From: Gammaproteobacteria bacterium
Lineage (GTDB): Bacteria > Pseudomonadota > Gammaproteobacteria > Pseudomonadales > Cellvibrionaceae
Direction of reading: 5' to 3'
Length of the DNA: 64,000 bases
Assembly: GCA_004173475.1 (NCBI GenBank)
Contig: SEBU01000001.1
Coordinates: 930,001-994,000, forward strand
Shown here: positions 48,801-56,054 of the stretch, piece by piece
How positions within the stretch are numbered: position 1 is the stretch's first letter
Layout: each line of letters begins with the position of its first letter
Notes under the pieces: generated by a model
Seen by the model: the letters and a program-made list of their open reading frames with translations, nothing else
The model's database searches: none
What the model was told of the DNA's origin: nothing
Position numbers and translations under genes: made by a program

Positions 48801-49277
48801 TTGATTGACTTGCACTAAAAAATCATTCACTGGCCATGGATTATCAGTAAGTAATCGGTGGCGAATTTCGGCTTTAATATCATCCACTAAGGTTAATAGT
48901 TGCGCACCATCTTCTGTAACTTCAAGGTAGGGAACTAACTCGCGCTTTAATTGCGCGTCGTATTCAAACGGAATTTCTTCCGCATATTCTTCAACAAAGA
49001 AGTCAAACGGATTGATCGACGTCATTTCGGCAATCACTTCTACCGAAATTTTTAATTTTTCACATTGATCAGGAAATACTAAGCGTGCCTGAAAATTACC
49101 AAATGGATCTTGCTGCCAATTAATAAAATGATTTTCAGGTTCAACTTTTAATGAATAACTATGAATTTTGGTACGCGAATGCGGCGCAGGGCGCAAGCGC
49201 AACACATGAGGATAAAGGGTTGTCAGCCGATCAAATTTATATTCCGTAACGTGGTGCAGGGCAACGCGTATAGCCAT
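45840..49277 (-). CDS. Transglutaminase-DUF2126 protein, long form
   Basis: An 1145-residue cytoplasmic protein. The N-terminal third is a bact_transglu_N domain (HHVTEYKFDRLTTLYPHVLR) plus a transglutaminase core with Cys189 (KGSCRDTAWLLVQVFRHLGY), His239 (DLHAWTEIF) and Asp254 (WIGLDPTSG). The C-terminal two thirds, from about 300, are the large DUF2126 region with LTTGGEPTFVSIDD, EVNIHPVNSWPEMVNNTEA, LDGRHSGTGGGNHVTFGG and a C-terminal beta-sandwich (GIHSPLVFDLIDTWNGKAIG). The region has an amidoligase/glutamine-synthetase-like look, which would pair peptide-bond cleavage with formation, but this is inferred. The ATG has AAGGAT upstream. It is first gene of the leftward cassette. Confidence 0.88.
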   Translation of the reverse strand: MAIRVALHHVTEYKFDRLTTLYPHVLRLRPAPHSRTKIHSYSLKVEPENHFINWQQDPFGNFQARLVFPDQCEKLKISVEVIAEMTSINPFDFFVEEYAEEIPFEYDAQLKRELVPYLEVTEDGAQLLTLVDDIKAEIRHRLLTDNPWPVNDFLVQVNQKLQAMIGYGVRLEPGIQTCEETLTLAKGSCRDTAWLLVQVFRHLGYAARFASGYLVQLTSDIKALDGPSGPEKDFTDLHAWTEIFIPGAGWIGLDPTSGLLATEGHIPLACTPDPISAAPITGATGKTEVEFAYSNEVFRILEDPRVTKPYTEEQWETINALGAAVDKKLDEQDVRLTTGGEPTFVSIDDMESEQWNTGALGADKLKLAKDLLLRMRKTFAPFGLLHYGQGKWYPGEEVPRWALGCFWRTDGEPLWRDEKLLARVDRSYSFTHEQAKKFAQTLCKKIVINSEFLIPAYEDVLYYLWAEQQLPVGVNPLKADLKDDLERRRLAKLLTRGLNVETGYVLPIEWNYQFSQWMSGAWKLRTGELMLIPGDSPLGLRLPLNSVGFPEKEYDRYQPESDPIVEKPPLKAAGKSHQSVRLNSLEILVQKFAAKKDGEQQQAISEQVAKTPEQTKENYLEAGYVVRTAMCFEARDGRMHIFMPPVTYLEHYIALIEAIEDVAKELDMPVVLEGYEPPKDYRIKKFLITPDPGVIEVNIHPVNSWPEMVNNTEALYEDARQTRLGTEKFMLDGRHSGTGGGNHVTFGGSTPADSPFLRRPDLLRSLVTFWQHHPALSYLFSGLFVGPTSQSPRVDEGRDEMLYELEIAFKEMPDGLVDQPWLTDRLMRNLLIDITGNTHRAEFCIDKLYAPGTASGRQGILEFRGFEMPPHARMSLVQILLLRSLISRFWNEPYKKPLVRWGTSLHDKFMLPHYVWEDMRSVVQDLNDHGYPFQLEWLAAFEEFRFPHYGRVQLDDIQIELRWAIEPWHVLGEEISSFGTSRYVDSSIERLQVKVSGLTPGRYVLACNGRRVCLNATAKHGEYVGGVRYRAWQPPSALHPTIGIHSPLVFDLIDTWNGKAIGGCTYHVSHPGGRSYDRFPVNANEAESRRGNRFFDFNHTPGALPISPAGKILREFFEHKHPPRPMAPPPEEPADEYPHTLDLRK

Positions 49278-49681
49278 GAAAAATATCCTTTCTGTATTGC
49301 AGAAAAATTACTGTTTACTTACGGTTGCCAAAATGTCACAGCCATCAGCAATATATGAAGGTAAAGTACATACAGCGTGAGTGCGTAATAGGCCACACTG
49401 ACTTAAAAAGATGCGCGTATTTTATAAGTGCGCTTAAAGAGTGCGCATCCACACTAACAACGTAATTGATTTCTATTTACGCGAACTTAAGATGAATAAG
49501 GCAATAAACGAACCAACTGAAAAAAGGGGCTGCAATTGAAACTAATTGAAACTAAAGACGGGTTCTAAAGCGAAATGTGCTATCTAATTCAGTTGACCGT
49601 TAAGGAGTCAAACAATTTTAGTTAGCTCTAGATGGCGACGTTTTATACTGCAACTTTCTAGCCGCTGACTTGGTAGCTATC
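49278..49681. other. Intergenic region upstream of the transglutaminase cassette
   Basis: This 404-base region holds the presumed cassette promoter at its left end and the 3' flank of the flavin reductase gene at its right. A 10-bp direct repeat AATTGAAACT occurs twice in tandem at 49534-49553. I see no gene, tRNA or strong terminator. Confidence 0.45.
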
Positions 49682-50188
49682 TTATACAGCAACCAACTGC
49701 AAAAAGGTGGGAAAATCTTTTTCTAGGGCGGCAACATCAACCCCATTACGTGTATCTACATACAAGCATCCACGGTAATTAATACCAAGGTAGTTAAAGG
49801 TGTTAATGAAAACATCTTCATAACAGGTTGGACAGAACTCCTCAGCACCTGTAGTAATGAGCGCAGCATTTAGCCCTGCTAATTTACGTCCCATTTCTAG
49901 TTCAATATCGAGTAAATCAGTCAATCTATCTACAAACACCTTAAGCTGTGCGCTCATGGTGTACCAATAAACCGGTGATGCAAAAACCCAACAATCGTAT
50001 TTTAATAGGGTTTCAATCAAGGGGAAAAAATCGTCATCGCGGTTTTTGTGTTCATAATCGTAAAAAGAAATATCGTAGTCCGATACATCAAAAACATCCG
50101 CAGACATTTTGTCAGCGACTAAGTCAACTACCTGCCGCGTGTTGCCATCTTTGCGTGAGCTGCCGTATATGATCGCAGTTCTGAACAT
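49682..50188 (-). CDS. Flavodoxin-fold NAD(P)H-dependent FMN reductase family protein
   Basis: A 168-residue flavoprotein of the NADPH-dependent FMN reductase/multimeric flavodoxin WrbA-like group. The FMN phosphate loop AIIYGSSRKDGNTRQVVDLV is at about 6-25 and the second flavin loop is ASPVYWYTMSAQLKVFVDRL near 75-94. A pair of cysteines, EFCPTCYEDVF, occurs in the C-terminal half. It lies two bases after the GspE-type ATPase gene, so the two are cotranscribed; the reason is not obvious. Physiological substrate is unknown. Confidence 0.82.
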   Translation of the reverse strand: MFRTAIIYGSSRKDGNTRQVVDLVADKMSADVFDVSDYDISFYDYEHKNRDDDFFPLIETLLKYDCWVFASPVYWYTMSAQLKVFVDRLTDLLDIELEMGRKLAGLNAALITTGAEEFCPTCYEDVFINTFNYLGINYRGCLYVDTRNGVDVAALEKDFPTFLQLVAV

Positions 50189-50190
50189 AA

Positions 50191-51954
50191 TTAATTCACT
50201 TTTTCTGCTGGTGGTGCAACACGTAGCACTTCTTCCAGCGTGGTTAATCCCGCAGCAATTTTTTGAGCACCGGATAATCGAAGTGTGCGCATACCTTCTT
50301 TCATTGCCTGGCGACGCATATCAATAATATTGCAATCGCTAGTCACTTTTTCTTTTAATGTTTCAGATAGGACTAGAATTTCATACAACCCTTGGCGCCC
50401 TAAATATCCGGTATTTCTGCATTCTAAACAGCCTACAGGACGATAAATTTTTGAGGGTACATTAACTTTCCAGGGCGCTACTAATTGTTGCCAATCGTCG
50501 TTACTAATTTGGCCTTCCTCTTTGCAGTGTGGGCACAAAGTGCGCACCAATCTCTGCGCCATGACACCCAGCATAGTCGCATTAATTAAATAAGAAGGAA
50601 TACCCAAGTCCAGCATACGTGCAATAGTTGAAGGGGCGTCGTTGGTATGCACTGTTGATAATACCAAATGACCGGTGAGCGCTGCTTGTACTGCCATTTG
50701 CGCAGTTTCCAAATCGCGAATTTCACCCACCATAATAATGTCTGGGTCTTGTCGCATTAAGCTGCGAATTCCCGCGGCAAAATCCAAACCGATTTTATGA
50801 TGCACTTGCGTTTGATTGAAACTTTCTTCAACCATTTCGATAGGATCTTCGATGGTGCTGACATTCACTTCTGAGGTGGATACCTGACGCAGTGATGAAT
50901 AAAGCGTTGTCGTTTTACCGGAACCCGTCGGCCCTGTTACCAATAAAATTCCGTTGGGGCGATCAAGCATAGTACGCCAGCGAGTGTAATCATCACCCAC
51001 CAAACCTAAGTCAGTAAAACTGCGTAAAAGTACTTCGGGGTCAAAAATACGCATCACTAATTTTTCGCCAAATGCAGTTGGCAAAGTACTCATACGCAAT
51101 TCAATTTCGCTGCCGTCACTGCGACGAGTTTTTATACGGCCGTCTTGTGGTTTACGACGCTCGGAAATGTCCATGCGCCCCAGAACTTTAAAGCGACTGG
51201 TAACCGCGGTGGCAACGTTGGATGGCAGTTCATAAACGTGATGCAAAACACCATCAATACGAAAACGAATACGCCCTACTTCGCGGCGAGGTTCGATATG
51301 AATATCGCTCGCGCGTTGGTCATAAGCATATTGCAATAACCAATCTACAATTTTGACGATATGTTGATCGTTAGCATCCGGGTCAGTCGCTTTGCCTAAC
51401 TCGACGAGCTGTTCGAAATTTGTGATTGCAGATGCTGACGCACCGCCACTCGCTCCACTCACTGAGCGCGCAAGCGTATAAAACTCCACCATATAACGTT
51501 CGATATCAGCGGGGTCCGCAATTACACGCTTCACACGTCGCCGCGCTACATGCTCGAGCTGCGGCTCCCAACCGCTGACAAATGGCTGGGTACATGCAAC
51601 AACTACTTCATCCGGTGTCACCTCAACACACAAAATGCCATGACGCTTGGCAAATGCATAACCCATAATATCGGTAACTTTTGCCGTATTAATTTTCATC
51701 GGGTCTATATGGATAAGTGGATGTTTACTTTTTTCGGACAACCAAAGGGTCAAGGCTTCGGAGTCCAATAATTTTCCCGGACGCTTACGATCATCCATCG
51801 ATTGACTGGCGACGTAAGCTACGGGGTGCATAACTGATTGTTCACGGGTGCGCGTTGAACCCAACAACATGTTGGCATCTTCTTGCAGAATGCGACCATC
51901 CGCGATTAAATCCATTAGCACGCCACGCAAATCCAACACACGGTCAAAAGCCAT
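50191..51954 (-). CDS. GspE/PulE-type secretion or pilus ATPase (orphan)
   Basis: A 587-residue cytoplasmic hexameric ATPase of the GspE/PilB superfamily. The start is the ATG at 51952-51954 with AGGA upstream; a GTG six codons earlier is less likely. An N-terminal MshEN-like region (about 45-150) is followed by the ATPase core with DQRASDIHIEPRREVGRIRF, Walker A TGPTGSGKTTTLYSSL, the Asp box EDPIEMVEE, Walker B RQDPDIIMVGEIRD and the His box STVHTNDAPSTIARML. A tetracysteine zinc site CPHC plus CLEC is present. No other type II or type IV pilus gene is adjacent, although pilMNOPQ lies elsewhere in the window. It may power a separate pilus- or secretion-like system. Confidence 0.85.
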   Translation of the reverse strand: MAFDRVLDLRGVLMDLIADGRILQEDANMLLGSTRTREQSVMHPVAYVASQSMDDRKRPGKLLDSEALTLWLSEKSKHPLIHIDPMKINTAKVTDIMGYAFAKRHGILCVEVTPDEVVVACTQPFVSGWEPQLEHVARRRVKRVIADPADIERYMVEFYTLARSVSGASGGASASAITNFEQLVELGKATDPDANDQHIVKIVDWLLQYAYDQRASDIHIEPRREVGRIRFRIDGVLHHVYELPSNVATAVTSRFKVLGRMDISERRKPQDGRIKTRRSDGSEIELRMSTLPTAFGEKLVMRIFDPEVLLRSFTDLGLVGDDYTRWRTMLDRPNGILLVTGPTGSGKTTTLYSSLRQVSTSEVNVSTIEDPIEMVEESFNQTQVHHKIGLDFAAGIRSLMRQDPDIIMVGEIRDLETAQMAVQAALTGHLVLSTVHTNDAPSTIARMLDLGIPSYLINATMLGVMAQRLVRTLCPHCKEEGQISNDDWQQLVAPWKVNVPSKIYRPVGCLECRNTGYLGRQGLYEILVLSETLKEKVTSDCNIIDMRRQAMKEGMRTLRLSGAQKIAAGLTTLEEVLRVAPPAEKVN

Positions 51955-52116
51955 AAACCAATTCCTGATCACAGATTACTATTTGACAAATAATTAAGAG
52001 ATTGTAGCTAGTCTAGCTTATTGGCGACACCTTAAAGCTCCTAAAATGCCAACAACCCGGAATACGCACTTGCATTTTTAAAAGCTTTGAGTGATTGTCT
52101 CGATCATCGAACTATT

Positions 52117-52157
52117 GATTGAAGCACGATTGAATAAATGATTGAACTACGATTGAA
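52117..52157. repeat. Helically phased GATTGAA repeats upstream of argE
   Basis: Four copies of GATTGAA start at 52117, 52128, 52140 and 52151, spaced 11, 12 and 11 bases. They lie within 60 bases of the argE ATG, whose ribosome site (GAATGAGAA) follows directly. The array looks like an 11-12 bp short tandem repeat or a set of same-face protein sites. Confidence 0.7.
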
Positions 52158-52175
52158 CTAGCGAATGAGAAAGCC

Positions 52176-53327
52176 ATGACATTTCATTTGAAAAATTACC
52201 AATCCCAACTGGCGCAACTTGTCGCTTTACCTTCTGTGAGTTGCGGTATTCCCAGCTGGGATATGCCTAACTTGCCAGTCATCGAATTATTGGCGAACTG
52301 GTTTAACGATGCGGGTTTTAAAACGCAAATTATTCCCCTCGCGCAATCTGGCAAAGCAAATTTGATTGCAACCTTAGGCTCAGGTGATGGTGGATTGGTG
52401 TTGGCGGGGCATAGTGACACCGTGCCCTATGACGCTAATCGTTGGCAAAGCGATCCGTTCAAGCTTGAAGAGAAAGATGGAAAACTTTTTGGTTTGGGCG
52501 CAACAGATATGAAGGGATTTTTCCCAGTCATCATGGCGGCAGTGGAGCCCTTTTTAAATGCACCTTTAAAACATCCCTTAATTATTCTTGCAACTGCTGA
52601 CGAAGAAAGCAGTATGAGCGGTGCGCGCGCACTTGCTGACAGTGGTAAACCCAACGCACGTTACGCGGTGATTGGTGAACCTACCGAGTTGGTGCCTATT
52701 CGAATGCATAAAGGCATCATGATGGAGGCCATTCGCATTCGTGGCCATGCAGGCCATTCTTCGAACCCTGCATTAGGTAAAAGCGCGCTTGATGCAATGA
52801 ACCAAGTTATGAATGAGTTGATTATTTTACGTAATGATTTGCAGTTAAAATATCGCAACCCAGGGTTTGCAGTGCAAACGCCGACACTTAATTTGGGATG
52901 TATACACGGCGGCGACGGCGCCAACCGAATTTGCGGCGAATGTGAATTGCATTTTGATTTGCGGTTACTGCCAGGAATGGATAACGAAGAGTTACGCACC
53001 GCGATTCAAAATCGTTTAACACCGATTGCAGAAACTAGCGGCACCGATATAGTTTTTTCTTCGCTGTTCGAAGGCGTCGAACCCTTTAATGAACCGGCCG
53101 AATCTGAACTGGTTAAAGTATGCGAAGCATTAACGGGTCATGCATCTGAAAGCGTTGCCTTCGCGACCGAGGCGCCTTTTATGCAACAACTGGGAATGCA
53201 AACGGTTGTGCTTGGCCCGGGTTCCATTAATCAAGCCCATCAACCAGATGAATTTATCAGCATTGATCAACTTGAACCTGCGGTAAAAATTGTGCAGGAA
53301 TTGATTAGAAAATTTTGCGTTAATTAA
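52176..53327 (+). CDS. argE: Acetylornithine deacetylase
   Basis: Zinc-dependent M20 family hydrolase that releases ornithine from N-acetylornithine in arginine synthesis. It is 383 residues, the family length. The metal and catalytic motifs are in order: AGHSDTVPYD, GLGATDMKGFFPV, TADEESSMSGARALAD (catalytic Glu pair) and VIGEPTELVPIRMHKG. The dimerisation domain contains IRGHAGHSSNPALGKSALDA. It is rightward, divergent from gspE-like, and two genes before argA. Confidence 0.96.
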   Translation: MTFHLKNYQSQLAQLVALPSVSCGIPSWDMPNLPVIELLANWFNDAGFKTQIIPLAQSGKANLIATLGSGDGGLVLAGHSDTVPYDANRWQSDPFKLEEKDGKLFGLGATDMKGFFPVIMAAVEPFLNAPLKHPLIILATADEESSMSGARALADSGKPNARYAVIGEPTELVPIRMHKGIMMEAIRIRGHAGHSSNPALGKSALDAMNQVMNELIILRNDLQLKYRNPGFAVQTPTLNLGCIHGGDGANRICGECELHFDLRLLPGMDNEELRTAIQNRLTPIAETSGTDIVFSSLFEGVEPFNEPAESELVKVCEALTGHASESVAFATEAPFMQQLGMQTVVLGPGSINQAHQPDEFISIDQLEPAVKIVQELIRKFCVN

Positions 53328-53337
53328 ACAGGGAATA

Positions 53338-53414
53338 GTCATCCTCGCGTAGCGGGGATCCAGCCGTTAAAAAAAGCAAAATCCACAGCTGGATCCCCGC
53401 TACGCGAGGATGAC
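53338..53414. repeat. Perfect 27-bp inverted repeat (palindromic element)
   Basis: Two 27-base arms at 53338-53364 and 53388-53414 are exact reverse complements across a 23-base A-rich loop. Each arm contains CGCGTAGCGGGGATCC or its complement, the core of a palindrome family common in Proteobacterial intergenic regions. It lies 11 bases after argE and has no T run, so it is better seen as a REP/MITE-like element than as a simple terminator. Confidence 0.9.
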
Positions 53415-53447
53415 GACTCCCAAAAACTAATAATTGTGATATCTACT

Positions 53448-54485
53448 ATGTTAAACGTTGCACTTTGTTCTTACGGCATGTCTGGAAAAGTATTTCACGC
53501 TCCATTAATTGCCGCCGAATCGCAGCTGTATTTACATACCATTTTACAGCGTTCAAGCGACAGCGCACTCGAGGATTATCCATACGTTAAAATCGCAAAA
53601 AGTTTTGAAGAAATTTTAGCGAATCCAGAAATAGATTTAGTAGTGGTGAATACGCCCAATGAATATCACTACCCTATGACTAAGGCCGCGCTATTGGCAG
53701 ACAAGCATGTGGTAACCGAAAAGCCATTTACACTTTCATTGAATGAAGGCGAAGAATTAATTAATTTGGCGCTACAACAGCAGAAAATATTGGCGGTGTT
53801 TCATAACAAGCGCCTGGAAACCGATCACCTGACAGTACAAAAAATTTTGAACGAAGGCGTGCTAGGCCGAATAGTGGAAATCGAATGGCATTATGATCGC
53901 TATCGAAATGTCGTCACCCACAAAGCATGGAAAGAAGATAATCTGCCTGGCGCTGGAACCTGGTTTGACCTCGGCGTGCATATGCTCGATTCCATGCTGA
54001 CCTTATTGGGTAAACCGCAGGCCGTTAGCGCAGACATGCGCAGCCTTCGTCGCGTAGATGGTTCGACAGATTATTTCAATGTCTATTTTCATTACCCTGA
54101 TATGCGTGTGCTCTTAAGATCGAACACATTTGTCAGTGAGAAAGGTGCAACTGTTAGTCTTCACGGTGACAAAGGTTCATTTTTAAAATTTGGCCAGGAT
54201 GTGCAAGAGCAACAGCTTGTCAAAGGTGTGAGGCCCTATCTGCCGGGCTGGGCAGATCATGGTGAAGACAATTTTGGAATCTTGCATACCCAACTTGAAA
54301 ATGGCAGCAACCGGGACAAAGTTAAAAGTGAACGGGGTTGCTATGAAAAGTTTTATCGCAACATTGCTGACGCGATTGAAGGCAAAGACACTTTGCGTTT
54401 TCCTGCACGACAGGCATTATTAGCGGTGGAAATGTTATTGGCAGCCGAAGAGAGCAGTCGCTTACAAAAAACTATTTCGCTTTGA
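53448..54485 (+). CDS. Gfo/Idh/MocA family oxidoreductase
   Basis: A 345-residue NAD(P)-dependent sugar or inositol dehydrogenase-like enzyme. The N-terminal Rossmann fold opens LNVALCSYGMSGKVFHAPLI; the EKPFTLS motif carries the catalytic-region Lys, and GAGTWFDLGVHMLDSMLTLL belongs to the C-terminal Gfo/Idh domain. It resembles YdgJ/YhhX-type members. An ATG at 53448 is preferred over the GTG at 53436, although neither has a strong ribosome site. It lies between argE and argA but has no clear role in arginine synthesis. Confidence 0.85.
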   Translation: MLNVALCSYGMSGKVFHAPLIAAESQLYLHTILQRSSDSALEDYPYVKIAKSFEEILANPEIDLVVVNTPNEYHYPMTKAALLADKHVVTEKPFTLSLNEGEELINLALQQQKILAVFHNKRLETDHLTVQKILNEGVLGRIVEIEWHYDRYRNVVTHKAWKEDNLPGAGTWFDLGVHMLDSMLTLLGKPQAVSADMRSLRRVDGSTDYFNVYFHYPDMRVLLRSNTFVSEKGATVSLHGDKGSFLKFGQDVQEQQLVKGVRPYLPGWADHGEDNFGILHTQLENGSNRDKVKSERGCYEKFYRNIADAIEGKDTLRFPARQALLAVEMLLAAEESSRLQKTISL

Positions 54486-54626
54486 TTTTTTATTTATGCG
54501 TTATTGTACATACGCATAAACTTAACAGTAAATGTTCATCGTCAGTTAGGTACAGTCGCTTAGCTGGTGATGACAAACAAATCGATAAATATATACACAG
54601 TTAACCCGACTTAAACGAGAGTAAAA

Positions 54627-55943
54627 GTGGCAAACACTCAAGATTACGTAAAATGGTTTCGTCATTCGACACCCTATATCAACCGGCACAGCGACAAAAC
54701 ATTTGTGCTTATGTTGCCGGGTGAGGCGATTACCCATTCTAACTTTCCCAACATAGTTCACGATATTGCCTTGCTGTGTAGCCTTGATGTGCGCTTGGTG
54801 CTGGTGCACGGCGCGCGGCCACAAATTGACGAGCGCTTACAAATTGCTGACACATACAGCAACTTTCATAACAATTTGCGCATCACCGACAGCGAAAGTT
54901 TAAAGCTGGTGATCCAGGCTATTGGCGAGGCGCGCACCGTTGTTGAAGCCGCTCTTTCAACCAGCCTCCCTAACTCACCTATGCACGATGCGGACATGCA
55001 GGTGATTAGCGGAAATTTTGTTGTCGCTATGCCTTACGGTGTTATTGACGGCGTAGATCTTCAGCACTCCGGTAAAGTGCGTAAAGTGCAAACCAAATCT
55101 CTAAATGCTGCCCTGGATTCCGGCGCAGTTGTTTTACTGTCGCCGGTTGCTTATTCACCTACGGGAGAGATTTTTAATTTAACCTTTAGTGATGTTGCTA
55201 CTCACGTTGCGGGCGCCATCAAAGCCGATAAATTATTAGCATTTGTTGAAGGTAATGGTGTTACCGATTCAGATGGAAATTTAATTCGCCAGTTGTCACT
55301 ACCTGAATGCAAACAATATCTTGCTGAATATGATGAGCAAATTAGTTTTGATTTGAAGCAGGCGATAAGTGCGTGTTACCTAAGTTGCTTGCAAGGCGTG
55401 CAGCGTGCGCAATTGATTAGTTATAGCACTGACGGTGCATTACTCACTGAATTGTTTACGCGTGACGGATTGGGGACGATGATTTATTCCGGTCAATATG
55501 AGCAGCTGCGTGTTGCCACAATTGACGATGTTGCCGGCATATTGGGTTTAATTCGCCCGCTTGAAGAGCAGGGAATTTTAGTTCGGCGTTCGCGCGAAAT
55601 ACTTGAAACTGAAATAAATAAATTTCACGTGATGGATAAGGACGGCACTATAGTCGCATGCGCTGCGCTTTATCCTTATGGAGATATGGCAGAACTTTCC
55701 TGCGTTGCAACCCACCCCGACTACCGCAACGGTGGACGTGCTGCCGCTCTGTTGGAACAAATGGAAAATCAAGCGCGCAAGCAAAAAATCAAACAATTGT
55801 TTTTGCTAACAACGCAAACGGCGCATTGGTTTATCGAGCAAGGATTTGTACAAGGTAAATTGGAAGATTTACCTATGGCTAAACAAGAGCTTTATAACTA
55901 TCAACGGAATTCAAAGATTTTTATAAAACAAATAACGGATTGA
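54627..55943 (+). CDS. argA: N-acetylglutamate synthase
   Basis: First committed step of arginine synthesis: acetylation of glutamate by acetyl-CoA. It is 438 residues in the bifunctional-looking ArgA form: an N-terminal amino-acid-kinase fold (about 1-290; VRLVLVHGARPQIDERLQ) that binds arginine as feedback inhibitor, and a C-terminal GNAT domain (about 295-438; ELSCVATHPDYRNGGRAAAL). The start is GTG preceded by GAGAG. It ends before a bidirectional terminator. Confidence 0.96.
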   Translation: MANTQDYVKWFRHSTPYINRHSDKTFVLMLPGEAITHSNFPNIVHDIALLCSLDVRLVLVHGARPQIDERLQIADTYSNFHNNLRITDSESLKLVIQAIGEARTVVEAALSTSLPNSPMHDADMQVISGNFVVAMPYGVIDGVDLQHSGKVRKVQTKSLNAALDSGAVVLLSPVAYSPTGEIFNLTFSDVATHVAGAIKADKLLAFVEGNGVTDSDGNLIRQLSLPECKQYLAEYDEQISFDLKQAISACYLSCLQGVQRAQLISYSTDGALLTELFTRDGLGTMIYSGQYEQLRVATIDDVAGILGLIRPLEEQGILVRRSREILETEINKFHVMDKDGTIVACAALYPYGDMAELSCVATHPDYRNGGRAAALLEQMENQARKQKIKQLFLLTTQTAHWFIEQGFVQGKLEDLPMAKQELYNYQRNSKIFIKQITD

Positions 55944-56007
55944 TGTTTAGGATTGTTCTAGGCCGTAAATCTAAGCATCGTCAATCATTCAAAGATTTCA
56001 CTATATT

Positions 56008-56040
56008 AAAAAAAAGGGCCCGCATTGCGAGCCCTTTTTT
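56008..56040. terminator. Bidirectional terminator, argA / pilin-like fusion gene
   Basis: The stem AAAAAGGGC/GCCCTTTTT with an inner CGC-ATT-GCG extension is flanked by A and T runs, between convergent genes. Confidence 0.88.
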
Positions 56041-56054
56041 ATATAATTGAGCAA

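Noticed and set aside
49534-49553. ATTGAAAC repeats suggestive of a CRISPR
   Set aside because: Only two 10-bp tandem copies with no spacers and no cas genes nearby.
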